A DNA stretch of 25,821 nt from Bacillota bacterium (lineage in GTDB: Bacteria; Bacillota; Clostridia; DSM-8532), in assembly GCA_023410885.1 (NCBI GenBank), contig JAEYPI010000158.1, positions 1-25,821 on the forward strand. The letters run 5' to 3'. The notes below the pieces were generated by a model, which saw nothing but the letters and a program-made list of their open reading frames with translations, did not search any database and was not told where the DNA came from. The position numbers and the translations under genes are program-made. Shown piece by piece: positions 15,486 through 23,139 of this stretch (position 1 is the stretch's first letter; the number at the start of each line of letters is the position of its first letter).

Positions 15486-15508
15486 AGAACTCGAGGAGGT
15501 TAATTTTT

Positions 15509-16969
15509 ATGATGTTGTCTATGTTTGCAAGCGTTTCAGGCTTGAAGGCCCATCAAACCCGTATGGACGTTATCGGTAATAATATTGCCAACGTCAATAC
15601 CGTAGGCTTCAAAGGAAGCCGTGCCACATTTCAGGAAATTTTTTCGCAAACCATTTCCGGTGCAGGTGCACCCGATTCCCTTACAGGCCGGGGTGGCACA
15701 AACCCCATGCAGATTGGTCTTGGATTGAACGTGGATGCCATTGATCTCCAAATGGGTCGTGGTAGTGTTCAAAGAACTGAAAGCCCCACGGACCTTTCCA
15801 TTGAGGGTGAAGGCTTCTTCATTGTCAGAGGTGGTGACGAGGGCTCCTATAATTTTACCAGAGCAGGTAACTTTATCATCGACAAGCAGGGCAATATGGT
15901 TACAGCATCGGGCCAGAATGTATACGGCTGGATGAAGTATAGCTCTGGGGATGACGGCTATCAATTCGATACTGAGGAACCCATTCGCCCCCTTAACCTG
16001 TATGAAGACATTTACAATATGAACAAGCGTATTATTGCAGCCCAAGTAACAACGGAAGCGGTGCTAACAGGTAATCTGGATGCTACCGAAAAGCCCATTT
16101 TAGGGAGTACAACATCACCTGACTCTAACCCAAATGAATTAAATACTATCCCTCCGGATGAAAAAAAGGCAGATGGGACCACTGGTGCTGATGGAATTCC
16201 TGAGGACTTGAGCGGTAACAACGTTGCCCCCCACTATAGCGTACCTATTAGTGTCTATGATTCTCTTGGAAACGAGCACAAGATAACTCTGAAGCTATGG
16301 AAAAACTTTACCTATGCAGGAGATCCCAGTGCTACACCTGCTAAAACACCTGAAACCTCCTGGTACTTTATGGTCGATGGTGGTAGCGATGCGACGGTAA
16401 AGACTGATGAGAGTTCAGGGTTCATTAAGTTTGATTCTAAAGGGAAAATAATCAATGCTGAAGGATTTGCTGTTAAAAGGAATGTGACCATACAGCCCAA
16501 TGGCTCAACAGGTGCAGAGCCCTTTACCTTTGAGCTCAATATGGAGCAGTTTTCCATGTATGCTGATGATTCTTCTGTGAAGACCACTCGCGTGGATGGC
16601 TATGCGCCTGGTACCCTTGTCACCTTCAGCATCGGTGGCGATGGCATCATTACCGGTGTATATGATAATGGTCGTCAGCAGCCCCTAGGACAGGTGGCCC
16701 TGGCTACTTTTGAGAACCCCGCAGGTCTTCAGAAGGTAGGTTCCAATCAATTCATTCAAAGTACCAATTCCGGCGATTTTAAGGTTGCAAAGCTGCCCGG
16801 TAGTGACGGAGCCGGTGTTCTGGTTCCCGGAACCCTTGAAATGTCCAATGTGGATCTGGCCAAGCAGTTTACCGAGATGATCATTACACAGAGAGGCTAC
16901 CAAGCCAACAGCCGGGTTATGACTACATCTGATGAGATCCTTCAGGAGCTTGCCAATATTAAACGATAA
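15509..16969 (+). CDS. flgE: Flagellar hook protein FlgE
   Basis: Structural subunit of the hook, exported through the basal body. The 486 residues open with LSMFASVSGLKAHQTRMDVI and GNNIANVNTVGFKGSRATFQ, the rod/hook N-terminal motif. They end with VDLAKQFTEMIITQRGYQAN and SRVMTTSDEILQELANIKR, the C-terminal helix that pairs with it. The middle contains a polar Pro/Asn/Asp/Gly-rich stretch (about residues 190-235) and beta-rich outer domains that vary between species. GAGGAGGT precedes ATG at 15509 by 8 nt; a second ATG follows directly. Confidence 0.97.
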   Translation: MMLSMFASVSGLKAHQTRMDVIGNNIANVNTVGFKGSRATFQEIFSQTISGAGAPDSLTGRGGTNPMQIGLGLNVDAIDLQMGRGSVQRTESPTDLSIEGEGFFIVRGGDEGSYNFTRAGNFIIDKQGNMVTASGQNVYGWMKYSSGDDGYQFDTEEPIRPLNLYEDIYNMNKRIIAAQVTTEAVLTGNLDATEKPILGSTTSPDSNPNELNTIPPDEKKADGTTGADGIPEDLSGNNVAPHYSVPISVYDSLGNEHKITLKLWKNFTYAGDPSATPAKTPETSWYFMVDGGSDATVKTDESSGFIKFDSKGKIINAEGFAVKRNVTIQPNGSTGAEPFTFELNMEQFSMYADDSSVKTTRVDGYAPGTLVTFSIGGDGIITGVYDNGRQQPLGQVALATFENPAGLQKVGSNQFIQSTNSGDFKVAKLPGSDGAGVLVPGTLEMSNVDLAKQFTEMIITQRGYQANSRVMTTSDEILQELANIKR

Positions 16970-16975
16970 TAGTGA

Positions 16976-17000
16976 AGGGGTAGGGTGAAATCCTACCCCT
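16976..17000 (+). promoter_or_regulatory. Hairpin after flgE
   Basis: AGGGGTAGG (16976-16984) pairs perfectly with CCTACCCCT (16992-17000) around a 7-nt loop. It lies 6 nt after the flgE stop codon. It lacks a U-tract (AAACTCTTTG follows), so it is more likely a 3'-end protector or partial attenuator that separates highly expressed flgE from downstream genes. Confidence 0.55.
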
Positions 17001-17098
17001 AAACTCTTTGCCAAATGCGTTACATGATCGTACCATGCAATATGACCCAGGTCTCCCTGCTCGTTGGCTTCAGAAATACTGGAGGCTTGGCTGCACGC

Positions 17099-17115
17099 GA
17101 TTTTCTTCGAAAATC
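17099..17115 (+). promoter_or_regulatory. Hairpin just upstream of the flbD ribosome binding site
   Basis: GATTTTC, TTC, GAAAATC is a perfect 7-bp stem with a 3-nt loop, ending 5 nt before the GGAGGT of flbD. Total length, stem, loop and spacing are the same as for the flgB hairpin at 5129-5145, although the stem bases differ except at the ends (GATT/AATC). Confidence 0.45.
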
Positions 17116-17131
17116 TTATAGGAGGTAAGCT

Positions 17132-17356
17132 ATGATTACTGTCACACGCTTTAATAAGACTCACCTTGTCATTAATGCCGATTGGATCGAAACCGTCGAA
17201 TCCACACCTGATACGGTTATAACCCTTACCAATGGCAAAAAGTTTGTTGTGGCCGAAACGGTTGATGAAATCATAAGGCAAGTGATAGAATATAAGCAAA
17301 AAACCTTTATTCTCAACAGAACAATTAATACAAATGAAAAAAATGACGATAAATGA
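17132..17356 (+). CDS. flbD: FlbD/SwrD family flagellar protein
   Basis: A 74-residue protein that follows flgE in many low-GC Gram-positives. The sequence MITVTRFNKTHLVINADWIE, then VESTPDTVITLTNGKKFVVA and ETVDEIIRQVIEYKQK fits the FlbD/SwrD family; SwrD of Bacillus increases flagellar motor power. The C-terminal tail is polar. AGGAGGT precedes the ATG. motA and motB often follow flbD in related genomes but are absent here; fliL comes next. Confidence 0.87.
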   Translation: MITVTRFNKTHLVINADWIETVESTPDTVITLTNGKKFVVAETVDEIIRQVIEYKQKTFILNRTINTNEKNDDK

Positions 17357-17391
17357 CTTAGATTCAAATCGTCAAAAAGGAGTGTCACGCT

Positions 17392-17925
17392 TTGCAGGGG
17401 AAAACATTATATACAATTTTACTTGCAATTATTGCTGTTCTAACCTTATCCTTAGCGGTTCTGATTATCTTTGTTTTTACAACGTTCAGCAGTAATCATT
17501 CAGCGGCTGTCGACAAAAATCAAAGACCAGCTGATCAAGTGGTTGTTCCAGCAGAGGAACAAGCCGAATTAACGCTTTATGGTGCAGGTACTGATAGTAA
17601 AACAGATGGAGTTTTCAATTTAAAGAGCACCAAAGATCATCCCAATAGCTTTCTTATGGCCTCCGTTTCCATTAAATATGACGGTGGGAAAAAGAATAAG
17701 TTCCTGGAAGAGAGAAAACAGCTCTTTGAGGTGACTTACTTGAGTCAGCTCAGGCAGGCGACCATTGAGTTTTTCAGAGGAAAGTCCTATGACGACCTAA
17801 ATTCAACGGACGCCATGCAAGAGTGCAGAGACGAATTAAAAGGAATCTATGGTCAAATTATAAGTGAAAGTGCCGATGCAAAGATCATTCTCCGGGTAGT
17901 CTTTGACAAATGGATTCTCCAGTAA
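17392..17925 (+). CDS. fliL: Flagellar basal body-associated protein FliL
   Basis: Single-pass membrane protein near the stator. It has 177 residues, with a membrane helix at about residues 7-29 (TILLAIIAVLTLSLAVLIIF) and an extracytoplasmic domain with LAT-like strands and a C-terminal block, QLRQATIEFFRGKSYDDLNS and ILRVVFDKWILQ, typical of FliL ends. The start is TTG at 17392, after AAGGAG with 9-nt spacing; no other start fits the ribosome binding site. It is directly before fliM. Confidence 0.88.
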   Translation: MQGKTLYTILLAIIAVLTLSLAVLIIFVFTTFSSNHSAAVDKNQRPADQVVVPAEEQAELTLYGAGTDSKTDGVFNLKSTKDHPNSFLMASVSIKYDGGKKNKFLEERKQLFEVTYLSQLRQATIEFFRGKSYDDLNSTDAMQECRDELKGIYGQIISESADAKIILRVVFDKWILQ

Positions 17926-17941
17926 TTAAGGGGGTACTCAA

Positions 17942-18928
17942 GTGGGTGACATACTTTCCCAAAATGAAATAGATAGCCTGCTGCAACAACTTAATACGGG
18001 AGAGCTTGATGTCAAGGAGTTCAGCAAGGAAACGACAGAAAAAAAGGTTAGAAACCATGATTTTCGTCGTCCCAGCAAATTTGCCAAGGATCACATTCGG
18101 ACTCTCCAGATCATTAATGAAAACTATTCACGGCTGTTAACCAACTTCCTGTCGGGTTATTTAAGAACCCTTGTACAGGTGGATGTACAAAGCGTTCAGG
18201 CCTTGCAGTACTCTGAGTTCACCAATTCCATTGCCAACCCTGCCGTGCTGGGTATTATTGATTTTAATCCCCTGCCCGGTTCCGTCATCATGGAAATTAA
18301 TCCGTCCATTGCTTATTCCCTTATCGATAGGATATTGGGGGGAAGAGGCCTGGGAATGGATAGGGTCAGAGGCTTTACCGAGATCGAAATCGCCATTTTG
18401 ATGCGGCTGGTTTCTCAGATGCTGAATCTTATGCATGAACCTTGGGAGAATGTTACCAAGCTACGGCCCACCCTTGACAGGATTGAGACCAATGCACAGT
18501 TTGCTCAACTCATGTCACCTAATGAAATGGTCGCTTTAGTAACCTTTACAGCCAAAATAGGTGAAGTGGAGGGGCTCTTGAATTTGTGTATCCCCCATAT
18601 GGCGGTTGAGCCCGTAATGGCAAAGCTGACCACCAAGATTTGGTTTTCTCTGATTGAGAAAGGTTCTACTGAGGAATCACGACAGGCCATAGAACTAAAA
18701 GTAGAAGAAACTAAAATTCCATTGTCAGTAGTTTTAGGAAGAACGACTCTGTCCGTCCATGACTTTTTGATGCTTCAACAGGGGGATGTTCTTCCCCTTG
18801 ATACCGAAGTGGACGGGAAAGTTGAAGTTATAGTAGGGAATATGCTGAAATTTTACGGCAAGCCCGGTGCTCGTAACAAGAAGGTTGCCGTTAAGGTAAC
18901 CGATGTTATACGAGAGGAGGAGAACTAA
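17942..18928 (+). CDS. fliM: Flagellar motor switch protein FliM
   Basis: C-ring protein that binds phosphorylated CheY and sets rotation direction. The 328 residues start with the CheY-binding motif GDILSQNEIDSLLQQL. The CheC-like middle domain includes GSVIMEINPSIAYSLIDRIL and GGRG. The C-terminal SpoA/FliN-like domain (about 255-325) has LSVVLGRTTLSVHDFLMLQQ and GDVLPLDTEVDGKVEVIVGN. GTG at 17942 follows AAGGGGG. fliY begins with no gap after its stop. Confidence 0.97.
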   Translation: MGDILSQNEIDSLLQQLNTGELDVKEFSKETTEKKVRNHDFRRPSKFAKDHIRTLQIINENYSRLLTNFLSGYLRTLVQVDVQSVQALQYSEFTNSIANPAVLGIIDFNPLPGSVIMEINPSIAYSLIDRILGGRGLGMDRVRGFTEIEIAILMRLVSQMLNLMHEPWENVTKLRPTLDRIETNAQFAQLMSPNEMVALVTFTAKIGEVEGLLNLCIPHMAVEPVMAKLTTKIWFSLIEKGSTEESRQAIELKVEETKIPLSVVLGRTTLSVHDFLMLQQGDVLPLDTEVDGKVEVIVGNMLKFYGKPGARNKKVAVKVTDVIREEEN

Positions 18929-20140
18929 ATGGGTGATATGTTATCACAAGCTGAAATTAATGCTCTCTTAAATGGTGCGAATGTCGAGGATGAGATTAAA
19001 TCAATTACATCAGAGAATACCCCGGTCAGAGCAGAACTCTTGACTCTCGAGGAAAAGGATGCCTTGGGGGAGATAGGCAATATTAGCATGGGGACCTCTG
19101 CAACAACCCTATACGCACTATTAGGGCAGAAGGTGAATATTACCACACCTCGGGTAGAGGAAACGACTTGGGAAGAAATCACCAAGATGTTCGTCAAGCC
19201 TTATGTTGCAGTGCGGGTTAAATACACTCAAGGCTTGAAGGGCTATAATTTGTTGATAATAAAAGAAGAGGATGTTAAAGTTATCACCGACCTTATGATG
19301 GGTGGCGATGGCTACGGCAATATACATGGTGAGCTTAATGAACTCCATTTAAGCGCCATCAGTGAAGCCATGAATCAGATGGTAGGGTCTTCATCAACCT
19401 CTTTATCCTCTATGTTTGAAAAGCGTGTGGATATCTCTCCGCCCGAATCCTCCCTTGTGGACTCCAGTTCAGATGTTGAGAGGATAAGAATCGACAAGGA
19501 ATCCAACATGGTTATGATTCTTTTCTCCCTTAAGGTGGGGGACCTTATCGACAGTGAAATCATGCAGATTCTTCCCCTTTCTTTTGCAAAAGAGATGGTT
19601 GGGAATCTATTAGTCCATAACCAACCAAAGGCTCCGATTGTGCCACCACCTCAAAAAGAGGCCCCTCAAGCGGCACCCATGCCTGTATATCCCCTGCCTC
19701 AGCAGCAGCCCCAGTATCAGGCTCCACCCCAAATGCCTCAAATGCCGCCCGTCCAACAAAGCCCCTATGGGCAGAATTATTACGCACAAACGCCACAGTA
19801 TCCCCCCCAACAGGCTGCTTTTGCGTCAAATCCAGTACATGTGCAGCCGGCTCAGTTTGAGTCCTTTGATGACGGTTTGGCTGATTTTGAGCGTAAAAAT
19901 ATAGGGCTTCTCATGGATGTCCCTCTACAAATTGCGGTAGAACTCGGACGGACAACCAAAAAAATCCGAGAGATTCTGGAATTTGGCCAGGGCTCCATCA
20001 TCGAATTGGATAAGCTTGCCGGGGAACCGGTGGATATAATGGTTAACGGCAAAGCCATCGCCAAGGGCGAGGTTGTCGTCATTGATGAAAGCTTTGGTGT
20101 GAGAATAACGGATATTATCCATCCTTCGAAAAGGATATAA
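18929..20140 (+). CDS. fliY: FliY: CheC-type phosphatase fused to FliN domain
   Basis: C-ring protein that also dephosphorylates CheY-P in Gram-positives. The N-terminus MGDMLSQAEINALL mirrors the FliM CheY-binding peptide. The CheC-like domain (about 33-230) has both active-site patterns [D/S]xxxExxN: D44-E48-N51 (DALGEIGN) and S142-E146-N149 (SAISEAMN), so activity is expected. A Pro/Gln-rich linker (about 233-310) joins it to the C-terminal FliN/SpoA domain (about 322-403, MDVPLQIAVELGRTTKKIRE). The ATG directly follows the fliM stop; its ribosome binding site GAGGAGGAG lies in the fliM end. Length 403 is normal for FliY. Confidence 0.95.
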   Translation: MGDMLSQAEINALLNGANVEDEIKSITSENTPVRAELLTLEEKDALGEIGNISMGTSATTLYALLGQKVNITTPRVEETTWEEITKMFVKPYVAVRVKYTQGLKGYNLLIIKEEDVKVITDLMMGGDGYGNIHGELNELHLSAISEAMNQMVGSSSTSLSSMFEKRVDISPPESSLVDSSSDVERIRIDKESNMVMILFSLKVGDLIDSEIMQILPLSFAKEMVGNLLVHNQPKAPIVPPPQKEAPQAAPMPVYPLPQQQPQYQAPPQMPQMPPVQQSPYGQNYYAQTPQYPPQQAAFASNPVHVQPAQFESFDDGLADFERKNIGLLMDVPLQIAVELGRTTKKIREILEFGQGSIIELDKLAGEPVDIMVNGKAIAKGEVVVIDESFGVRITDIIHPSKRI

Positions 20141-20179
20141 CCCTAGTTGAAAAGGCTTTTATTTTGTCAGATTTTCGAA

Positions 20180-20214
20180 TATAATGGATAAAGAACGAAG
20201 CAGAATGGTATAGT
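20180..20214 (+). promoter_or_regulatory. Possible internal promoter before cheY
   Basis: A perfect TATAAT (20180-20185) and an extended TGGTATAGT (-10 hexamer 20209-20214) lie in the 111-nt fliY-cheY gap, but no good -35 sits 16-18 bp upstream of either. No sigma-D consensus (TAAA, GCCGATAT) is seen here. Only weak support. Confidence 0.2.
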
Positions 20215-20251
20215 TTATTAAGTGAAATTTTATAGGGAGAGGATATAACCT

Positions 20252-20611
20252 ATGGCAAGTATACTGATCGTTGATGATGCGGCTTTCATGCGTATGATGA
20301 TTAAAGACATCCTTTTAAAGAATGGTTATGCAGTGGTCGGTGAAGCTGAAAACGGAATAAAGGCAGTTGAAAAATATAAGGAATTGAATCCGGATCTTGT
20401 CATAATGGATATAACTATGCCTGAAATGGATGGCATTCAAGCAGTTAAACAGATTAAAGCGCTCAATAGTTCTGTCAAAATCATTATGTGTTCAGCCATG
20501 GGCCAGCAGGCTATGGTCATTGAGTCCATTCAAGCCGGAGCCAGGGACTTTATTGTAAAGCCCTTCCAGGCCGAACGTGTTATTGAAGCGGTGAAGAAGG
20601 TTGTGGGCTAA
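20252..20611 (+). CDS. cheY: Chemotaxis response regulator CheY
   Basis: Single-domain receiver that carries the chemotaxis signal to FliM/FliY. The 119 residues have the acidic pocket D8/D9, the phosphoacceptor D53 (VIMDITMPEMDG), the switch residue S81 (CSAMG) and the conserved K103 (VKPF). Length is normal. GGGAGAGG precedes the ATG. Its place between fliY and fliO is standard in Firmicutes fla/che operons and puts it next to its phosphatase FliY. Confidence 0.97.
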   Translation: MASILIVDDAAFMRMMIKDILLKNGYAVVGEAENGIKAVEKYKELNPDLVIMDITMPEMDGIQAVKQIKALNSSVKIIMCSAMGQQAMVIESIQAGARDFIVKPFQAERVIEAVKKVVG

Positions 20612-20638
20612 TTGTGCCTATAAAAAGAAGGTATCCGC

Positions 20639-21193
20639 ATGCTTGAGATCGTAGGTTTACTGTCCGTATTTGCACTCGTTATACTGCTTTGTTATTACAC
20701 AACAAAGTTCGTGGGCAAGAAATTTTCAGGTAGGACCATTAACAAGACCATGAAGATTATTGAGACCTTGCCCTTAGGACTTGACCGTAGCCTGTATCTC
20801 ATACTTGTGGGAAAGAAAACCTTTTTGTTTTTATCGAGTAAAAAAGGCTTGGAGCTTGTCTCTGAGCTTGATATTGAGGAGCTGCCCGAAGGCGCTTTCC
20901 AGGAAAAAAGCGAGTCCACCAGCAATTTTGACTTTAAGAGAATTTTCGAAACCTATTCGGGATTAAGTCAGAAGCCACCCTTGAAACATACTGAAAAAAA
21001 AGGCGGGGAGAGTGAAGAAACCCAGGCTGATGGTATTGATGGATCCCACTCTATAAATGGGTCGAGTCATGTTGTGGGATCTGATAGATCCCACTCTATT
21101 AATGGGTCGAGCCATGTTGTGGGATCTGATAGATCCCACTCTATTCTGGGTAGTATAAGACGCTTGCAGAAGATCAATGGCAGTGAGAAATAA
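20639..21193 (+). CDS. fliO: Flagellar biosynthetic protein FliO (repeat-bearing C-terminal tail)
   Basis: Small membrane protein needed to assemble the FliP export-gate core. One membrane helix spans about residues 3-22. The family's beta region follows: MKIIETLPLGLDRSLYLILV, GKKTFLFL. The C-terminal cytoplasmic tail contains a 15-residue unit, SHSINGSSHVVGSDR, present twice (136-150 and 151-165), with a third partial copy SHSI. It is encoded by a 45-bp tandem repeat. The core is normal for FliO and the tail repeat is unusual. AGAAGG precedes the ATG. Confidence 0.88.
   Translation: MLEIVGLLSVFALVILLCYYTTKFVGKKFSGRTINKTMKIIETLPLGLDRSLYLILVGKKTFLFLSSKKGLELVSELDIEELPEGAFQEKSESTSNFDFKRIFETYSGLSQKPPLKHTEKKGGESEETQADGIDGSHSINGSSHVVGSDRSHSINGSSHVVGSDRSHSILGSIRRLQKINGSEK
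21042..21145 (+). repeat. 45-bp tandem repeat with internal palindromes in fliO
   Basis: Two full 45-bp units (21042-21086 and 21087-21131) differ at only 2 positions, followed by a 14-bp partial third unit (21132-21145). At each unit junction GTGGGATC, a TGATA loop and GATCCCAC form an 8-bp stem: 21074-21094 and 21119-21139. The unit length is a multiple of three, so copy-number changes keep the fliO frame. Confidence 0.9.
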
Positions 21194-21220
21194 ACTAAAG
21201 GGAAAACAGACGGTGGTACT

Positions 21221-21985
21221 ATGCGAAAGAAAAAAATTGCTATTTGTCTTATACTGACATTGCTTTGCTTTGGAGCACTTTGCTCGGTGGCTTTTGCCGC
21301 ACCGGGCATTTCCATTTCTGACAGCGGAATTACCATTAATTCTACCGATGATCCCCAGGAGATTGGTTCCAGCATTAAGCTGCTGTTACTTTTAACGGTA
21401 TTGTCCCTTTTGCCCTCCATTCTCATCATGATGACGTCCTTTACACGCATCATCATCATTCTTTCCTTTCTGCGAAATTCAATGGGAACTCAGCAAATAC
21501 CGCCTAATCAGGTGGTGATCGGCCTTGCCTTGTTTTTGACCTTTTTTATCATGACACCTGTATTGGGTGACATTAACCAAAATGCACTTCAGCCCTTTAC
21601 CGAAAACAAAATTACGCTGGAAGAGGCTGTTGATCGATCTGGAGACAGTGTTAAAGACTATATGCTCCAATATACCCGGGATAAGGACCTTGCACTATTT
21701 GCCAGTATTGCCAAGGTGGAAGCCCCTGAAAAGCTGACGGACCTGCCTTTGACAGTAGTGGTTCCCGCTTTTATGATCAGTGAGTTAAATACGGCCTTTC
21801 GTATGGGCTTTATGCTCTATATACCGTTTTTAGTCATTGACATGGTGGTGGCCAGTACGTTGATGGCCATGGGCATGATGATGCTGCCTCCGGTCATGAT
21901 CTCCATGCCGTTTAAAATTCTGCTCTTCCTGCTGGTGGACGGGTGGAATCTTTTGACTGAAACCATTATAAAATCCTTTGCATGA
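21221..21985 (+). CDS. fliP: Flagellar biosynthetic protein FliP
   Basis: Core subunit of the export gate. The 254 residues begin with a signal peptide (KKK, hydrophobic core, likely cleavage near AFA-AP at residue 26). The typical FliP blocks follow: SIKLLLLLTVLSLLPSILIM, MTSFTRIIIILSFLRNSMGT, QQIPPNQVVIGLALFLTFFI and, near the end, AFRMGFMLYIPFLVIDMVVA, GMMMLPPVMISMPFKILLFL. Only a weak ribosome binding site (GGTGG) precedes the ATG, less than for its neighbours. Confidence 0.97.
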   Translation: MRKKKIAICLILTLLCFGALCSVAFAAPGISISDSGITINSTDDPQEIGSSIKLLLLLTVLSLLPSILIMMTSFTRIIIILSFLRNSMGTQQIPPNQVVIGLALFLTFFIMTPVLGDINQNALQPFTENKITLEEAVDRSGDSVKDYMLQYTRDKDLALFASIAKVEAPEKLTDLPLTVVVPAFMISELNTAFRMGFMLYIPFLVIDMVVASTLMAMGMMMLPPVMISMPFKILLFLLVDGWNLLTETIIKSFA

Positions 21986-22015
21986 TAGCATTTCAACCTA
22001 AAGGGGGGATGGGTT

Positions 22016-22285
22016 TTGGAACAGTTTTTATTGGATGTTGCTCGGGATGCTCTATTAACAACAATGAAGGTTGCAGCACCCGTCCTGATTATCGGCCTTG
22101 TTGTGGGCCTCATTGTGAGTATCTTTCAGGCGACGACTCAGATTCAGGAGCAGTCCCTGCATTTCGTCCCTAAAATTTTAGCCATGCTCATATCTCTGCT
22201 CCTTTTAGGTTCCTGGATGCTGACGGTCATGAAAGAATTCGTCTTAAGAATGTATAATGACATGCTTCGGTTTATTGGGATGTAA
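22016..22285 (+). CDS. fliQ: Flagellar biosynthetic protein FliQ
   Basis: Small export-gate subunit with two membrane helices. The 89 residues show LTTMKVAAPVLIIGLVVGLI, then VSIFQATTQIQEQSLHFVPK and ILAMLISLLLLGSWML, the FliQ pattern. The start is TTG at 22016, 7 nt after AAGGGGGG; the nearby ATG at 22009 is out of frame. Length is normal. It follows fliP and precedes fliR, the usual order. Confidence 0.96.
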   Translation: MEQFLLDVARDALLTTMKVAAPVLIIGLVVGLIVSIFQATTQIQEQSLHFVPKILAMLISLLLLGSWMLTVMKEFVLRMYNDMLRFIGM

Positions 22286-22312
22286 AAGGCTTGACATAAA
22301 CGAGGGAAATAA

Positions 22313-23101
22313 ATGACAATACCCTTTGACTTTCTTCAAGATATTTGGAATATTTTCTTGCTTGTATTGGTACGAATAACGGGCATGTTTTTTTTATCTC
22401 CGATTTTTGGCCGCCGTAACATTCCCAATTCTTTTAAGGCCGGCTTTTGTTTTTTGTTTGCCATCATAGTTGCAAACTCGGTGCCGGTTCCAGAGCTTCA
22501 GGCCTTCAGCTCACTCGCAGCTTATGTGATTCTGATTTGCAAGGAACTGCTGATAGGGCTTATTTTAGGTTTTATATCTTATTTACTCTTTTCAAGCATT
22601 TATATTGCGGGGCAGCTGGTTGATATGCGTATCGGTTTTGGTATGGTGTCGGTATTTGATCCGCTCAGTAATGTTCAGATTCCGATTACAGCCGATTTTT
22701 ATGCTGTTTTCGCTACCTTGATCATGTTAGTTACCGATTCACATCATCTACTGATTCAGGCCATAGTGGACAGCTATACTATTCTTCCTATAGGGGAGGC
22801 GCAGTTTAATGGTGCTCTTTTAAAGCAGGTTGTGGATCTTTTTACCAAGGTTTTTACTATTGGCTTTAAAATTGCAGCCCCAGTGACGGTAGCTATATTG
22901 ATTACCGATCTGGCATTGGGTATCATCTCAAAAAGCATGCCTCAATTGAATGTCTTTATGTTGGGTATGCCTGTAAAAGTTATAATGGGACTAACCATAG
23001 TGCTCATCACCATCGGTGCCTTTAAGGGTATTGTCAATGTGATTATTAACGGGACTTACGAAGAAATTTATAAGCTCTTGCAAATGGCTCGGAGTCCGTA
23101 A
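22313..23101 (+). CDS. fliR: Flagellar biosynthetic protein FliR
   Basis: Export-gate membrane protein, 262 residues, with about six hydrophobic segments. Typical features are VLVRITGMFFLSPIFGRRNI near the N-terminus and AGQLVDMRIGFGMVSVFDPL in the middle, a hallmark FliR motif. The end contains SKSMPQLNVFMLGMPVKVIM. Length is normal. ATG at 22313 follows a GAGGG-type site. Confidence 0.96.
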   Translation: MTIPFDFLQDIWNIFLLVLVRITGMFFLSPIFGRRNIPNSFKAGFCFLFAIIVANSVPVPELQAFSSLAAYVILICKELLIGLILGFISYLLFSSIYIAGQLVDMRIGFGMVSVFDPLSNVQIPITADFYAVFATLIMLVTDSHHLLIQAIVDSYTILPIGEAQFNGALLKQVVDLFTKVFTIGFKIAAPVTVAILITDLALGIISKSMPQLNVFMLGMPVKVIMGLTIVLITIGAFKGIVNVIINGTYEEIYKLLQMARSP

Positions 23102-23139
23102 TCGTCCAACCAACCATTACTGCATCAAAGGAGAAACAC

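Noticed and set aside
15536..16045. Minus-strand 169-codon frame within flgE
   Set aside because: Mirror frame of a strongly coding gene, with no independent signals.
20131..20252. Direct repeat AGGATATAACC at the fliY stop and the cheY ribosome binding site
   Set aside because: Only 11 bp, explained by a coding end and a Shine-Dalgarno region; no sign of recombination.
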